39,452 nt of DNA from Magnetococcales bacterium (GTDB taxonomy: Bacteria > Pseudomonadota > Magnetococcia > Magnetococcales > Magnetaquicoccaceae): NCBI GenBank assembly GCA_015231915.1, contig JADGAR010000033.1:1-39452 (forward strand), in the 5' to 3' direction. This document shows positions 26,086 through 35,495 of this stretch, piece by piece. Below the pieces are notes generated by a model. It was not told the DNA's origin and made no database searches. It saw only the letters and a list, made by a program, of their open reading frames with translations. A program made the translations under genes and the position numbers. Each line of letters starts with the position of its first letter. Positions within the stretch are counted from its first letter, which is position 1.

Positions 26086-28311
26086 TTAGAATCCCTTGTA
26101 AGGATTGGGTTTCAGTTTGGCGATCTGTTCCACGAAACCGTCGATCGCCTTCGGCAGGCTATCCGCATCCATGATGTTGACTTCCATCATCTTCACCCGC
26201 ACCGATTCCAGCTTCAAGCGGTCCAGGGTCTCGGAAACCTTGCTCAGGCGGGTTTCGGCCAGGGACGAGCCACGCACGTTGTGGCACTGGTAGTCGTCGC
26301 CGTGCCGGCACCCCATGAGCAGCACCCCGTCGAACCCCTTGGACATGGCGTCCGCGATCCAGACCAGGCTCAGGGAGCCCATGCAGCGCAAGGGAATGAT
26401 GCGGATGTAGGGGCTGATCTTCCCCCGGTTGCGGCCCATCATGTCCATGGCGGGGATGGCGTCGTTGGTGCAGGCGAATACAAGGATACGCGGCTTCTCC
26501 TCGTCCTCCTCGGGGATCTCGATCTCTTTGAGCATGGTGCTGATCATGTCCACCGAGTAGTTGGCGAAGGAGATGATCTTTTGCGGGCAGGCCCCCATGC
26601 AGGTGCTGCAGCGGCGGCAGCGGGCGGGATTGAAGAGGGGATTGCCCTTGTCGTCCTCGTTGATGGCGCCGAACGGGCACTCCTCGGTGCAGCGCTTGCA
26701 CTGGGTACACCCCTCCGGGCGATAGGACGGGAAGGAGAGATCCCCGGAACGGGGATGGACCGCCACCCCTCCGGCCACCGCCTCCACGGCCTGAATCGCC
26801 TTCAGGGCCGCGCCGGTGGCGTCGGTCATGGTGGCGGCGATCCCCATGGGACGGCGGGCCGGGCCGGCCACATAAATGCCGGTACGCCGCGTCTCGTAGG
26901 GAAAGCAGATGAAATGGGAATCCGGGAATCCGGCCTCACCCAGGCGGGGCAGGCTCGGGCCTTGGCGATACTGGAGATTCAATACCGATCCGGGCAGTTC
27001 GTCCCGTCCCGCCCCGATCTGGGAGGCGACGTTGGGATCGATGGTGTCCACCGTGGAGACCATGCCCGTGGCCAGAACCAGCAGGTCCACGTCCAGGGAT
27101 TCGGAGCCGCGCAGCAGGTGATCCTTCACCTCCACCGCCACGCCGCCGCCGGAGTTGGCCGTCACCTTGGCGACATCCCCCTTGATGAAGACCGCGCCTT
27201 CGTCTTGAGCCTTGCGATAGAAATCCTCCATCTGGCCGGGCGTGCGGATCTCCTGGTAGATCAGGAAGGTGGATGCCTCCTGCTTGTACTGCTCGATGAC
27301 GTAGAGCGCCTGTTTCATCGAGTAGATGCAGCAGGCCCCGGAACAGTAATCCAGATGCGCCTTGTCCCGCTGTCCGGCGCACAAGGCGAAGGCGACCCGT
27401 TTGGCAGGCTTGCCGTCGGACTTGCGCAGGATCTGGCCCGCCTTGGCCATCTTTTCGAACTCGGCGCTCGTCACCACGTCCGGGGAGGAGCCGTAACCGA
27501 GATTGCCCGGCAGTTTGGCCGGATCGTACAGGTCGAAGCCGGTGGCCACCACGATGCTGCCCACGCGGATATCCAGCGGGGTCCCGCCGGACTTCAGGGT
27601 GACATCGAAGCGTCCGGGTTGACCGGCGGTCTTGGTGACCACCGTGTTCTTGAACACCTTGATGCGGTTGTCTCCCTCCACCTGCGCGATCAAATCACCA
27701 ATGAAATTGTCGGTCAGATCCCGGTAGGGGGGGCGGTTGTCCGGGGTGACCTTGAGCATGTTGTTCATCTTGCCGCCCAGGGTTTCGGCCTTTTCCACCA
27801 CCACGGCCTGATAGCCGGCCAGGGCGATGTCCCGCGCAGCGGTCAGTCCCGCCAAACCGCCGCCCACCACCAGCACATCCTTGGAGCCGTCGGAATGGAG
27901 GAAAGGATCCGGAATGTTCATCTTTTTGATCTTGACGCATCCCAGACGCAGATAATCCTCCGCCGCCATCTGGCGGTCCTCCTCGGCGGTCTCGTCACCC
28001 TCCTTGACATCCAGCACCCAGAGGCACTTGTCCCGCAGGTCCACCCGGTCGAACAACTCGATGCCGAAGCGGAATTCGGCGGTTTTTTCCCGATGGGAAC
28101 AGGCGGCGATGATCACCGCGTTCACCGCGTCGGTCTCCAGGTCGTTCCGGATCATGGCAACACCTTCCGCACCGCACAGGAAGGCGTGCTCCTTGACCAC
28201 GGGGATTTTCTGTTCCTTGGTGGCGATGGCCTTGAGGGCCTTCATGTCCAGGGCATCGCCGATGCCGCAGCCGGTGCAGAAATAACAACCGATCTTCTTC
28301 GCAACGCTCAT
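26086..28311 (-). CDS. qmoB: QmoB-like HdrA flavoprotein with MvhD domain
   Basis: 741 residues, the usual QmoB size. The N-terminus (CYFCTGCGIGD) is Cys-rich. The FAD domain has VLVVGGGLAGLTAARD near residue 142 and ends in VVVEKAETLGGK. The CSGACC segment typical of HdrA lies further on, followed by two 4Fe-4S motifs (CTQCKRCTEECP, CRRCSTCMGACP). The C-terminal MvhD-like domain has FACTND, RCMGS and MGCRHGDDYQC. Qmo complexes link APS reductase (AprAB) to the quinone pool; in sulfur oxidisers the flow runs from sulfite/AMP oxidation. It starts 4 nt after the qmoA stop. Confidence 0.92.
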   Translation of the reverse strand: MSVAKKIGCYFCTGCGIGDALDMKALKAIATKEQKIPVVKEHAFLCGAEGVAMIRNDLETDAVNAVIIAACSHREKTAEFRFGIELFDRVDLRDKCLWVLDVKEGDETAEEDRQMAAEDYLRLGCVKIKKMNIPDPFLHSDGSKDVLVVGGGLAGLTAARDIALAGYQAVVVEKAETLGGKMNNMLKVTPDNRPPYRDLTDNFIGDLIAQVEGDNRIKVFKNTVVTKTAGQPGRFDVTLKSGGTPLDIRVGSIVVATGFDLYDPAKLPGNLGYGSSPDVVTSAEFEKMAKAGQILRKSDGKPAKRVAFALCAGQRDKAHLDYCSGACCIYSMKQALYVIEQYKQEASTFLIYQEIRTPGQMEDFYRKAQDEGAVFIKGDVAKVTANSGGGVAVEVKDHLLRGSESLDVDLLVLATGMVSTVDTIDPNVASQIGAGRDELPGSVLNLQYRQGPSLPRLGEAGFPDSHFICFPYETRRTGIYVAGPARRPMGIAATMTDATGAALKAIQAVEAVAGGVAVHPRSGDLSFPSYRPEGCTQCKRCTEECPFGAINEDDKGNPLFNPARCRRCSTCMGACPQKIISFANYSVDMISTMLKEIEIPEEDEEKPRILVFACTNDAIPAMDMMGRNRGKISPYIRIIPLRCMGSLSLVWIADAMSKGFDGVLLMGCRHGDDYQCHNVRGSSLAETRLSKVSETLDRLKLESVRVKMMEVNIMDADSLPKAIDGFVEQIAKLKPNPYKGF

Positions 28312-28315
28312 AGCC

Positions 28316-29575
28316 TTATCCTCTCCTTCCCGCGACCTGAATCGCCTTCATCGCCATGGCCGTGGCCGACTGGACGGACGAGGCCACATCCGTGGGGTGG
28401 GCCGCGCAGCCCGCAGAGAGCACCCCACCGGTGACGAAGCCGTAGTCGTCGTAAGCCGCTCCCTGATAGGGAACCTTGCCTGCCAGCGCGGAATTGGGTT
28501 CCATCCCGGTGGCCAGCACCACCAGATCGAACGGGATCGCATAGCGCTCGCCGGTCAGGGTGTTCTCGCCGATCACCACCGGATTGCCCTGGGCGTCTTC
28601 CTCGATGCGCGCCGGCTTGGATTTGATCCAGGTGATCCCCTGGTCGGCGCGGGTTTTTTGCAGGAACGCCTCGTAGCGGTCCATGGCCCGCAGGTCGATG
28701 TAGAAGATGGTCACCTTGGAGTCGGGGTACTGATTGCGCACGTAGGAGGCCTGCTTCATGGAGGCCAGGCAGCAGATGCGCGAGCAGAAGGGCAGGTAGT
28801 TGTGATCCCGTGACCCGGCGCATTGGATCATGGCCACGTTCTTGGCCTCCTTGCCGTCCGAGGGGCGCACGATTTTGCCGCCGGTGGGGCCGTAGACGTT
28901 GGCCATGCGCTCGAAGCGCATGTTGGTGGTGACGTTGGGGTACTGGCCGAAACCGTAGGGGCGGATCTTTTCCGCGTCGTAGGGCTTCCAGCCGGTGGCC
29001 CACACTATGGCGGAGACCTGCTCGGTCACCTCCTCGGGCGGCATCTCCGGCTGGATGGCCCCAACCGGACAGACCTTGGCGACCTGTTTGGCCTCCTCGC
29101 TCTTGGCGTATTCCGGATCCATGTGGAACCAGACCGGGAATGCCATGGCATGATTGTTGCGGATGGCCTTGACCATGTTCATGCCGAAGTTGTACGGATC
29201 CGGGACCTCGACCGTGCAGGCTTTGGAGCAGTCGCCGCAGCCGGTGCAGGCCTCGGTGACGTGACGGGGATGCTTGCGGATGCGCACGGTGTAGTTCCCC
29301 TCGCCGCCCTGGATATCCACCACTTCGGCCAGGGTCAGGTAACGGATGCGCGGGTTGTTCTTGATGCGCTGATAGTTGATCTCCAGACCGCAGGTCGGAG
29401 AACAGAGTTTGGGGAAATATTGATTGTGTTGAGCGACCCTTCCTCCGAAATGGGGATCCCTTTCCACAAGCAGGACGTTGTACCCGGTTTCGGCAGCCTC
29501 AACGGCGGTCGTAAGCCCGCTGATTCCACCGCCGACGACCAGGATGGTGTGGCCCGCGGCATGAACATCCGCCAT
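28316..29575 (-). CDS. qmoA: QmoA-like HdrA flavoprotein
   Basis: 419 residues, normal for QmoA. There is an N-terminal FAD motif ILVVGGGISGLTTAVEAAE with VERDPHFGG, then CSPTCGLE, one 4Fe-4S site CTGCGDCSKAC plus CPVGAI, AIVWATGWKP, the cysteine segment CSRICCLASMKQA and the C-terminal FAD-binding VVLATGMEPNS. It is the first gene of the qmoA-qmoB-hdrC-hdrB operon; no aprAB is visible in the window. A ~250-nt divergent intergenic region separates it from the M16 peptidase gene. Confidence 0.93.
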   Translation of the reverse strand: MADVHAAGHTILVVGGGISGLTTAVEAAETGYNVLLVERDPHFGGRVAQHNQYFPKLCSPTCGLEINYQRIKNNPRIRYLTLAEVVDIQGGEGNYTVRIRKHPRHVTEACTGCGDCSKACTVEVPDPYNFGMNMVKAIRNNHAMAFPVWFHMDPEYAKSEEAKQVAKVCPVGAIQPEMPPEEVTEQVSAIVWATGWKPYDAEKIRPYGFGQYPNVTTNMRFERMANVYGPTGGKIVRPSDGKEAKNVAMIQCAGSRDHNYLPFCSRICCLASMKQASYVRNQYPDSKVTIFYIDLRAMDRYEAFLQKTRADQGITWIKSKPARIEEDAQGNPVVIGENTLTGERYAIPFDLVVLATGMEPNSALAGKVPYQGAAYDDYGFVTGGVLSAGCAAHPTDVASSVQSATAMAMKAIQVAGRRG

Positions 29576-29676
29576 GGTTTACCTCCGATTTGGTTGTTTG
29601 ATGGATTGAAAATGTTCTTCCGGAGTGGGGACTGGCGAGGTCCGGCGCTGTCCGGTTCGATTTTTTTCGCGTACTG

Positions 29677-29705
29677 TTGCGCGATGTTCAGCATTTTCTT
29701 ATATA
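29677..29705 (+). promoter_or_regulatory. possible promoter of the M16 peptidase gene
   Basis: TTGCGC (29677-29682), a 17-nt spacer and TATATA (29700-29705) in an AT-rich patch of the qmoA/peptidase divergent region. The -35 match is weak and the 5' leader would be about 110 nt. Confidence 0.3.
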
Positions 29706-29825
29706 CTGATTTTCTTACACCGGCTGTATCTTAAATGCAAGTGCTGTCAGTTTCAAACAGGTATTTGGGTACCGGAGCATTTTTTTTGGACCCTCCCCGC
29801 CAATCCCTTGACGTGAAGGAACGTT

Positions 29826-32744
29826 ATGAACCACCCCGCTTTCGAACTGCTGCGCCGCGAACCCGTGGAGTCCCTGAAGTTGACCGTGGAGTCCTATCGG
29901 CACCGTGTGACCGGCGCGCGTCACCTCCATCTGGCGGCGGACGATCCCCACAACGCCTTTCTGGTGGCCTTTCTGACCATTCCCCAGGACTCCACCGGGG
30001 TGGCCCACATCCTGGAACACACCACCCTGTGCGGCAGCGCGCATTTTCCGGTGCGGGATCCCTTCTTCATGATGCTGCGCCGCTCCCTGGCCACCTTCAT
30101 GAACGCCTTCACCTCCAGCGACTGGACGGCCTATCCCTTCGCCACCCAGTCGCGCAAGGATTTCCGCAATCTGTTGCAGGTCTATCTGGACGCCACCTTT
30201 TTTCCCAATCTCGATCCCCTCGATTTCGCCCAGGAGGGGTGCCGCGTGGAGTTCGCCGAACCGGACAGCACCGAGCCGGGGCTGCTCTTCAAGGGGGTGG
30301 TCTTCAACGAAATGAAGGGGGCCATGAGTTCCCCGGCGCGGGTGTTGTCGCAAACCCTGGCCGAGCACATCTTTCCCACCACGACCTATCATTTCAACAG
30401 CGGCGGTGACCCGGACACCATTCCCGATCTGACCTGGGAGGGGCTGAAGGCCTTTCATGCCCGCTTCTATCACCCTTCCAATGCGATTTTCATGACCTAC
30501 GGAGCGATTACCGCCGGGGAACATCAGGAGCGGTTCGAGGAATGGGTTCTGTCACACTTCTCTGACAATCCGGGTGGGGCATCGGTTCCCGACGAAGTGC
30601 GTTATCAGGAACCCCGGCGGGTGGAGAGCCATTACGCCCTGGACGGCGAGGAGGAGCGCGCTGCCAAGACCCATATCGTGTTGGGGTGGCTTCTGGGGCC
30701 GAGCATGGAGATGGAAAGCCTGCTGAATGCCCATCTCCTCAACGGGGTGCTGCTGGACAACAGCTCCTCTCCGCTGCTGAAGGTCCTGGAAACCACCGAT
30801 CTGGGGTCGGCGCCCTCCCCGCTGAGCGGCCTGGACGACTCAGGCCGGGAACTGGTCTTCGCCTGCGGCCTGGAAGGCTCGGAACCGGAACACGCCGATG
30901 CGGTGGAAAACCTGGTGATGGAGCTGCTGCGCCAGGTGGCGCGGGACGGGGTGGAGCCGGAACGCCTGGAGTCGGTGCTGCATCAGTTGGAACTCTCCCG
31001 CCGGGAGATCGGCGGAGACGGCCTGCCCTACGGGTTGAAGCTGCTGCTCAACGCCCTGACCCCGGCCCTGCACGGGGGGGATCCGGTGTTGGCCCTGGCC
31101 CTGGATGGCGCCCTGGATGCCTTGCGGGAGCGGATCCGCGACCCGGAATTCATCAAGGGCCTGGCGCAACGCCTGCTGGTGGACAATCCCCACCGGGTGC
31201 GGGTGACCCTCATCCCCGAACCCGGGTTGAACGCCCGGCGCACGCAACAGGAGAAACAACGGCTGCGCGAGATCCTCGCCGGCATGGACGAGGCCGAACG
31301 GGAGAACGTCAAACGTCGAACCGCAGCACTGGAGGAGCGGCAGGAGCGGGCGGATGACCCGGAGATTCTGCCGCGCCTGGAATTGACGGACATCCCGGAG
31401 ACGATCCTCATCCCGGCAGGGGATTGGGATCGGGTGGGGGCCTTTCCTTTGGCGCGGTTCAAAACGACCACCAATCGGTTGTTCTATCATCAATACGTGA
31501 TCGACCTGCCGGAACTGGACGCAGAGTCGTTGCATCTGTTGCCGATCTACTCCTCCTGTCTGCCGGAGGTGGGGTGCGGGGGACGGGACTATCTGGAGAC
31601 CCAGGCCCATCAGTCGGCGGTGAGCGGCGGGATCGGCGCACGGGTGGGAATTCGCGGCCACGTGGGGGAGATGGGGGGCTTTCGCGCCCTGTTCACGATC
31701 TCCGGCAAGTCCCTGACACGGAATCATCAGGCACTGATGCAACTCGTGAAAGACACCATCACCACCCCCCGCTTCGATGAGCTGACGCGGCTGCGGGAAC
31801 TGGTGGCGCAGATGCGCGCCGCTGCGGAGATGCGCGTCACCGAGAACGGCCATCAACTCGCCATATCCGCAGCCGCGGCAGGTCTGAGTCCGGTGGCGGC
31901 GCTCAACGACTTCTGGGGCGGATTGGAGGCGGTCAAGCGATTGAAGGAGCTGGACAAATCTTTGGATGATCCTGGGCGACTCGCGGAATTCGCCGCGCGT
32001 CTGTCTGCCCTGAACGAGATTCTGCTGCGGGCGCCCGGCCAACTGCTGGTGGTGGGCGAGGAGGAGGACATGGGGGAATTCACCACGGCCCTGGATCGCC
32101 TGTGGGGCGATGCGCCACGGGGGACCGGGCAAACCCGGCTCGCTGCGCCGGAGTCGTTGAGCGGAGCAGGCCGGCATGTCTGGGCCACGGTCACCACGGT
32201 TCATTTCTGCGCCCGTGCCCACAAGAGTGTGCCGTATTCCCATCCGGATGCGCCGGTGTTGTCGGTGTTGGGGCAATACCTGAAGAACGGTCATCTGCAC
32301 CGGGCCATTCGTGAGCGCGGCGGGGCCTATGGGGGAGGAGCGGCCTACGACTCGGATACCGGTCTGTTCCGTTTCTACTCCTACCGCGATCCCCGTCTCG
32401 AGGAGACCCTGGCCGACTTTCAGCGCTCCCTCGACTGGCTGGCGAGCGGCAAGGCGGAGGAGCGCGCCCTGGAGGAGGCGATCCTGGGGGTGGTGGGGAA
32501 CATCGACCGTCCAGGCTCGCCGGCGGGGGAGGCCAAGCGGGCGTTTCACGACGCCCTGCACGGTCGCACGCCGGAAGTGCGGCGCGCCTTCCGCAAACAG
32601 GTGCTGGCCGTGACCACCGCCGACCTGGTGCGGGTGGCCGAGACCTACCTGAACGACCTCCGGCAGGCCGGCATCGGCGTGCTGACCAACCCCGAAACCA
32701 TGGAACAGCGTCTGGACGGGGAGTGGATCAAGCGCCATCTTTGA
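29826..32744 (+). CDS. M16C zinc metallopeptidase (PreP/presequence protease family)
   Basis: 972 residues, the full size of PreP/Cym1 enzymes. The inverted zinc motif HILEH is at residues 61-65, and FAQEGCRVEF further on supplies the third ligand region. FNEMKGAMSSP follows, and in the C-terminal half the substrate-closing region RERGGAYGGGAAYD, which includes the Arg/Tyr pair of M16 enzymes. These chamber proteases degrade short unfolded peptides. There is no signal peptide, so a cytoplasmic peptide scavenger is likely. The start ATG 29826 follows GAAGGAACGTT. It is transcribed alone. Confidence 0.93.
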   Translation: MNHPAFELLRREPVESLKLTVESYRHRVTGARHLHLAADDPHNAFLVAFLTIPQDSTGVAHILEHTTLCGSAHFPVRDPFFMMLRRSLATFMNAFTSSDWTAYPFATQSRKDFRNLLQVYLDATFFPNLDPLDFAQEGCRVEFAEPDSTEPGLLFKGVVFNEMKGAMSSPARVLSQTLAEHIFPTTTYHFNSGGDPDTIPDLTWEGLKAFHARFYHPSNAIFMTYGAITAGEHQERFEEWVLSHFSDNPGGASVPDEVRYQEPRRVESHYALDGEEERAAKTHIVLGWLLGPSMEMESLLNAHLLNGVLLDNSSSPLLKVLETTDLGSAPSPLSGLDDSGRELVFACGLEGSEPEHADAVENLVMELLRQVARDGVEPERLESVLHQLELSRREIGGDGLPYGLKLLLNALTPALHGGDPVLALALDGALDALRERIRDPEFIKGLAQRLLVDNPHRVRVTLIPEPGLNARRTQQEKQRLREILAGMDEAERENVKRRTAALEERQERADDPEILPRLELTDIPETILIPAGDWDRVGAFPLARFKTTTNRLFYHQYVIDLPELDAESLHLLPIYSSCLPEVGCGGRDYLETQAHQSAVSGGIGARVGIRGHVGEMGGFRALFTISGKSLTRNHQALMQLVKDTITTPRFDELTRLRELVAQMRAAAEMRVTENGHQLAISAAAAGLSPVAALNDFWGGLEAVKRLKELDKSLDDPGRLAEFAARLSALNEILLRAPGQLLVVGEEEDMGEFTTALDRLWGDAPRGTGQTRLAAPESLSGAGRHVWATVTTVHFCARAHKSVPYSHPDAPVLSVLGQYLKNGHLHRAIRERGGAYGGGAAYDSDTGLFRFYSYRDPRLEETLADFQRSLDWLASGKAEERALEEAILGVVGNIDRPGSPAGEAKRAFHDALHGRTPEVRRAFRKQVLAVTTADLVRVAETYLNDLRQAGIGVLTNPETMEQRLDGEWIKRHL

Positions 32745-32765
32745 GCGCACTCCCGAAAAGCTTCA

Positions 32766-32793
32766 GGTGGCGTGACGCCCGCGTCACGCCACC
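32766..32793. terminator. perfect 12-bp hairpin between convergent genes
   Basis: GGTGGCGTGACG (32766-32777) and its exact complement (32782-32793) flank a 4-nt loop. It lies between the stops of the peptidase (+) and the channel (-). No T-run follows on either side, so it is a candidate bidirectional terminator of the hairpin-only kind. Confidence 0.6.
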
Positions 32794-32818
32794 CGTGCGA
32801 TCCAAAAGAGGTGTCAGG

Positions 32819-34111
32819 TTACCTGGCCGAGGCCCTCTGCATCTGAATCTTCTTGATCTCCTTGCGGAACTCCGGAAAGGCATTCATCACGTCGTCGAAA
32901 TCGTGTTTGTCCAGTTTCAGGGTATTGCAGGCGGTCAGGGCACGGATGTTGGCGGTGCGTACCGTATCCTGCAACAGGGCGATTTCGCCAAAGATATCCT
33001 TGTTGCGCAATTTGGCCAGCAGTTCTCCCTGGTCGTTGGTCACCGACACCACGCCATGTACCAGGATGTACATTTCGTGTCCCACGTCGCCGATGCGGAT
33101 GATCTCCTCGCCGGGCAGAAACATTTCGCTCTTCAGACGCGCGCCCAGGGCTTCCAGCAACTCCTGGCTCGCCTTGTGGAACATCGGGCCGCGACGCAGC
33201 AGGTGAATGTTGACATGCTGGTTGATCCGCTCGGACAGCTTGAGCGGCAATTCGCGCAGCAACTCCTCGCCTCCCGCGCTGTGTTCCAGCAGGAAATGGC
33301 GGTAGAAGCTGAAGATGTCCTGCTGGACCCGTTGCGGCAGCTCGTATTGGCGCATGAAGACGGTCAATTTTTCCAGTTTCTCCATGTTCCTCTGACGCAA
33401 GGCGTTCACGTTGACGATCACGGTCGAGATGTGACCGATGATGAAGGCATACATGGCCACGCCCAGAAGCATGACGAACATGGCGAAAATGCGTCCAAGA
33501 TTGGTGGTCGGGGTGATGTCCCCATAGCCCACGGAGGCCATGGTGGTCACGGACCAGTAGTAGGCTTTGACTATAAATGTAATCAAGTCTTCGTCTTTTG
33601 GAATATCGTTAATCATCATCCAAAAGCTTGCGCACCAACTTGTGATGATCATCACCCAGAAGGTCATGGAAAAGAGGCGTTCCCCCTGGCTGGGCATGGT
33701 GTCGGTGCGGTGGAAACGCAGGAGTTCCGGGAGGCGGACGATACGCAGCAGACGCACCAGGGTCAGATAGAGTGCCGCGTCCCAGAAGCCCAGGAACATG
33801 GCGAAAAAGTCCCATGGGAGGGTGGCGATCAGGTCCAGGGGGAACTTGCCCTTGAGGTAGGCGGGACGAATGAGATCGAGGCGGGTGGCCAGTTCGCCAT
33901 CGATCGGGATGGCGGTGCGGAAGTTGATCAGCAGATCAAGACAAAACAGAATGGTCAAGACCAGATCCACGCTGCGGGACCATGCCGGGATGCCGATATG
34001 GTGGACCAGAAAGAGGGGCACGGTCCAGGCGTACCAGATGGTCGCTGCAAGGATCAGGACATGCCAGGTTTTTCGTAACGGTGTGTCTGGTAGAAAAGTA
34101 GTTTCCGACAT
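32819..34111 (-). CDS. cyclic-nucleotide-gated-type cation channel (six TM segments plus CNBD)
   Basis: 430 residues. S1-S6 occupy about 14-250. S4 reads LVRLLRIVRLPELLR, with few charges compared with classic voltage sensors. The pore/filter is TTMASVGYGD near residue 193, giving a K+-type GYGD. A C-linker follows (ELPQRVQQDIFSFYRHFL). The cyclic-nucleotide-binding domain is at ~310-420, with LPGEEIIRIGDVGHEMYIL and the phosphate cassette FGEIALLQDTVRTANIRA, where the key Glu and Arg are kept. It should open or close in response to cAMP or cGMP. It is the second gene of an operon, its ATG being 3 nt after the stop of the unknown gene upstream. Confidence 0.93.
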   Translation of the reverse strand: MSETTFLPDTPLRKTWHVLILAATIWYAWTVPLFLVHHIGIPAWSRSVDLVLTILFCLDLLINFRTAIPIDGELATRLDLIRPAYLKGKFPLDLIATLPWDFFAMFLGFWDAALYLTLVRLLRIVRLPELLRFHRTDTMPSQGERLFSMTFWVMIITSWCASFWMMINDIPKDEDLITFIVKAYYWSVTTMASVGYGDITPTTNLGRIFAMFVMLLGVAMYAFIIGHISTVIVNVNALRQRNMEKLEKLTVFMRQYELPQRVQQDIFSFYRHFLLEHSAGGEELLRELPLKLSERINQHVNIHLLRRGPMFHKASQELLEALGARLKSEMFLPGEEIIRIGDVGHEMYILVHGVVSVTNDQGELLAKLRNKDIFGEIALLQDTVRTANIRALTACNTLKLDKHDFDDVMNAFPEFRKEIKKIQMQRASAR

Positions 34112-34114
34112 GAT

Positions 34115-35332
34115 TCAACCCTCCCCGGTAGCGGATGAAGATGATGGAAATGGCTGTGGATTGCGCCAACAGCCGGCATGGATCGGTTCGCCGAGGTCCG
34201 CTGCGATCAGGCGTTCGCGCACGGCCAGGAGTTTTTCCACCAGCGCGGGTTCGATGCGGTCATAGGCGGCCTCGTCCTCCTCGCGGCGCACCACGATGCC
34301 GAGGAGTTCGGTGATGGCGTTGCCCACCGAATTCTGGCTGATGGTCACGATCAGTCTGCCCAGGTCGTCCCGATAGAGGATCTGCTTGTAGGCGGGGCGC
34401 CAGCGGATGTCGTTGGCGAAGCGGGGGTCGGCCTTGACGTGCTGGCGGACATCCCGCGCCACCTGGGCGAAGCGGTTGGAAAAGAGGAGGATGTTTTCCA
34501 CCTGATCGGGGAAATAGACTTCGGGCGGCACCCCGGCCCCACGGGTGGAGACCTGAGCGAAAAAGGTGCGGTAGAAGTCGAGAAAGCCTTTCAGGATGAG
34601 GTCGTATTCTTCCCAGAAGCGGGGATTGCCCAGTTGCCGGCTGCCGCCGGACACCACCCAGCTCGGCAGGCCCTGGGGATAACCGGTCATGCTCAGGCAG
34701 GCATCGCCGTGCTCGATGGGCTGGAGGATTTCCAGGCGGAGGATTTCCAGAAAGCGGCGGTAGATGTCGGAGAGATGTTTGAGAAACAAACTGTTGTGCC
34801 CGCTGTCGGTGAGGTTGGGATCGTTGGGATCGGCTGGGGCCGCTGCGGCCAGGGTGGCGGTCGGGAAGGTGATGAAATGATTGTGGATCATGCGGATGCT
34901 GGGGACGCCCGGCTTGCTCAACGGCCAGGTGGCATCCAGGCTGGCTTCACCGCACAGCAGCACCGCCTGTTCCGGATCGGGGTAGCGTTCCAGCATGAAC
35001 TCAAAGATTATTTGAGTCATCAGACTCCAGACTTTTTTCTGCTGCTTGTTGAGCTGGTCCCGCCGCACCGCCCTGCCAAGGGGGTCGAGGATGGTCTTGG
35101 AGGTGTCGAGAATGATGGAGGTGTCGAATTCGACGCTGTGTCCGAGCAGTTTGCGATAGAGGAGGAAGCCTTCCTGGTTGATCAGGAGGCCATTTTCTCT
35201 GGCCAGATGCTCCAGGTTGGCGGCGCTGTTGAAGAATTCCCCGGGCGACATCCCTTCAGGAATGTGGATTGGAATTTTTCGACGGGGTGTGACGATTGTT
35301 CTTGGTCCTATAGGCATGCTTGCTATTCCCAT
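34115..35332 (-). CDS. protein of unknown function, co-transcribed with the CNG-type channel
   Basis: 405 residues from ATG 35332 (ATG 35317 is the alternative). No family recognised with confidence. A central segment SIRMIHNHFITFP, preceded by LLCGEASLDATWPL, faintly recalls the His-x-His region of HIT/GalT-type nucleotide transferases, but the third conserved His/Gln is not evident. There are no transmembrane segments or signal peptide. A conserved-looking aromatic and charged middle (RFWEEYDLILKGFLDFYRTF) suggests a globular enzyme. Its tight coupling to a cyclic-nucleotide-responsive channel is the only functional clue. It ends with a Ser-rich low-complexity tail. Confidence 0.7.
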   Translation of the reverse strand: MGIASMPIGPRTIVTPRRKIPIHIPEGMSPGEFFNSAANLEHLARENGLLINQEGFLLYRKLLGHSVEFDTSIILDTSKTILDPLGRAVRRDQLNKQQKKVWSLMTQIIFEFMLERYPDPEQAVLLCGEASLDATWPLSKPGVPSIRMIHNHFITFPTATLAAAAPADPNDPNLTDSGHNSLFLKHLSDIYRRFLEILRLEILQPIEHGDACLSMTGYPQGLPSWVVSGGSRQLGNPRFWEEYDLILKGFLDFYRTFFAQVSTRGAGVPPEVYFPDQVENILLFSNRFAQVARDVRQHVKADPRFANDIRWRPAYKQILYRDDLGRLIVTISQNSVGNAITELLGIVVRREEDEAAYDRIEPALVEKLLAVRERLIAADLGEPIHAGCWRNPQPFPSSSSATGEG

Positions 35333-35351
35333 TGTTTATTGAAAATATTTT

Positions 35352-35380
35352 ACATTAGTACGGTATGCATGCTTTGTCAA
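35352..35380 (-). promoter_or_regulatory. promoter of the unknown-gene/channel operon
   Basis: On the (-) strand: a perfect TTGACA (35380-35375), a 17-nt spacer and TAATGT (35357-35352), 20 nt before ATG 35332. Confidence 0.5.
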
Positions 35381-35411
35381 GCGTTGCGAGAGGAAGCGTG
35401 ACGGCTTGGGC

Positions 35412-35443
35412 TTGACATTCTTATTGGATGACAATAAGAGTGT
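35412..35443 (+). promoter_or_regulatory. promoter with overlapping inverted repeat (operator candidate)
   Basis: TTGACA (35412-35417) is followed after 17 nt by a weak TAAGAG. Between them lies an 8-bp inverted repeat, TCTTATTG (35419-35426) and CAATAAGA (35432-35439), with a 5-nt centre. A repressor bound there would cover the promoter. It is placed to drive the exported protein at 35496. Confidence 0.5.
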
Positions 35444-35495
35444 GAAATGGCTGAGTTGCACCGGACACGGGAGGGCGGGCAGCGGGAGAAGAATG

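Noticed and set aside
25816-28434. 872-codon open frame antisense to qmoB/hdrC
   Set aside because: The (-) strand carries the clear iron-sulfur and FAD motifs; this frame has none.
32819-35332. CBASS/Pycsar-type defence with the channel as effector
   Set aside because: No nucleotide cyclase or oligonucleotide synthase motif is visible in or next to the operon.
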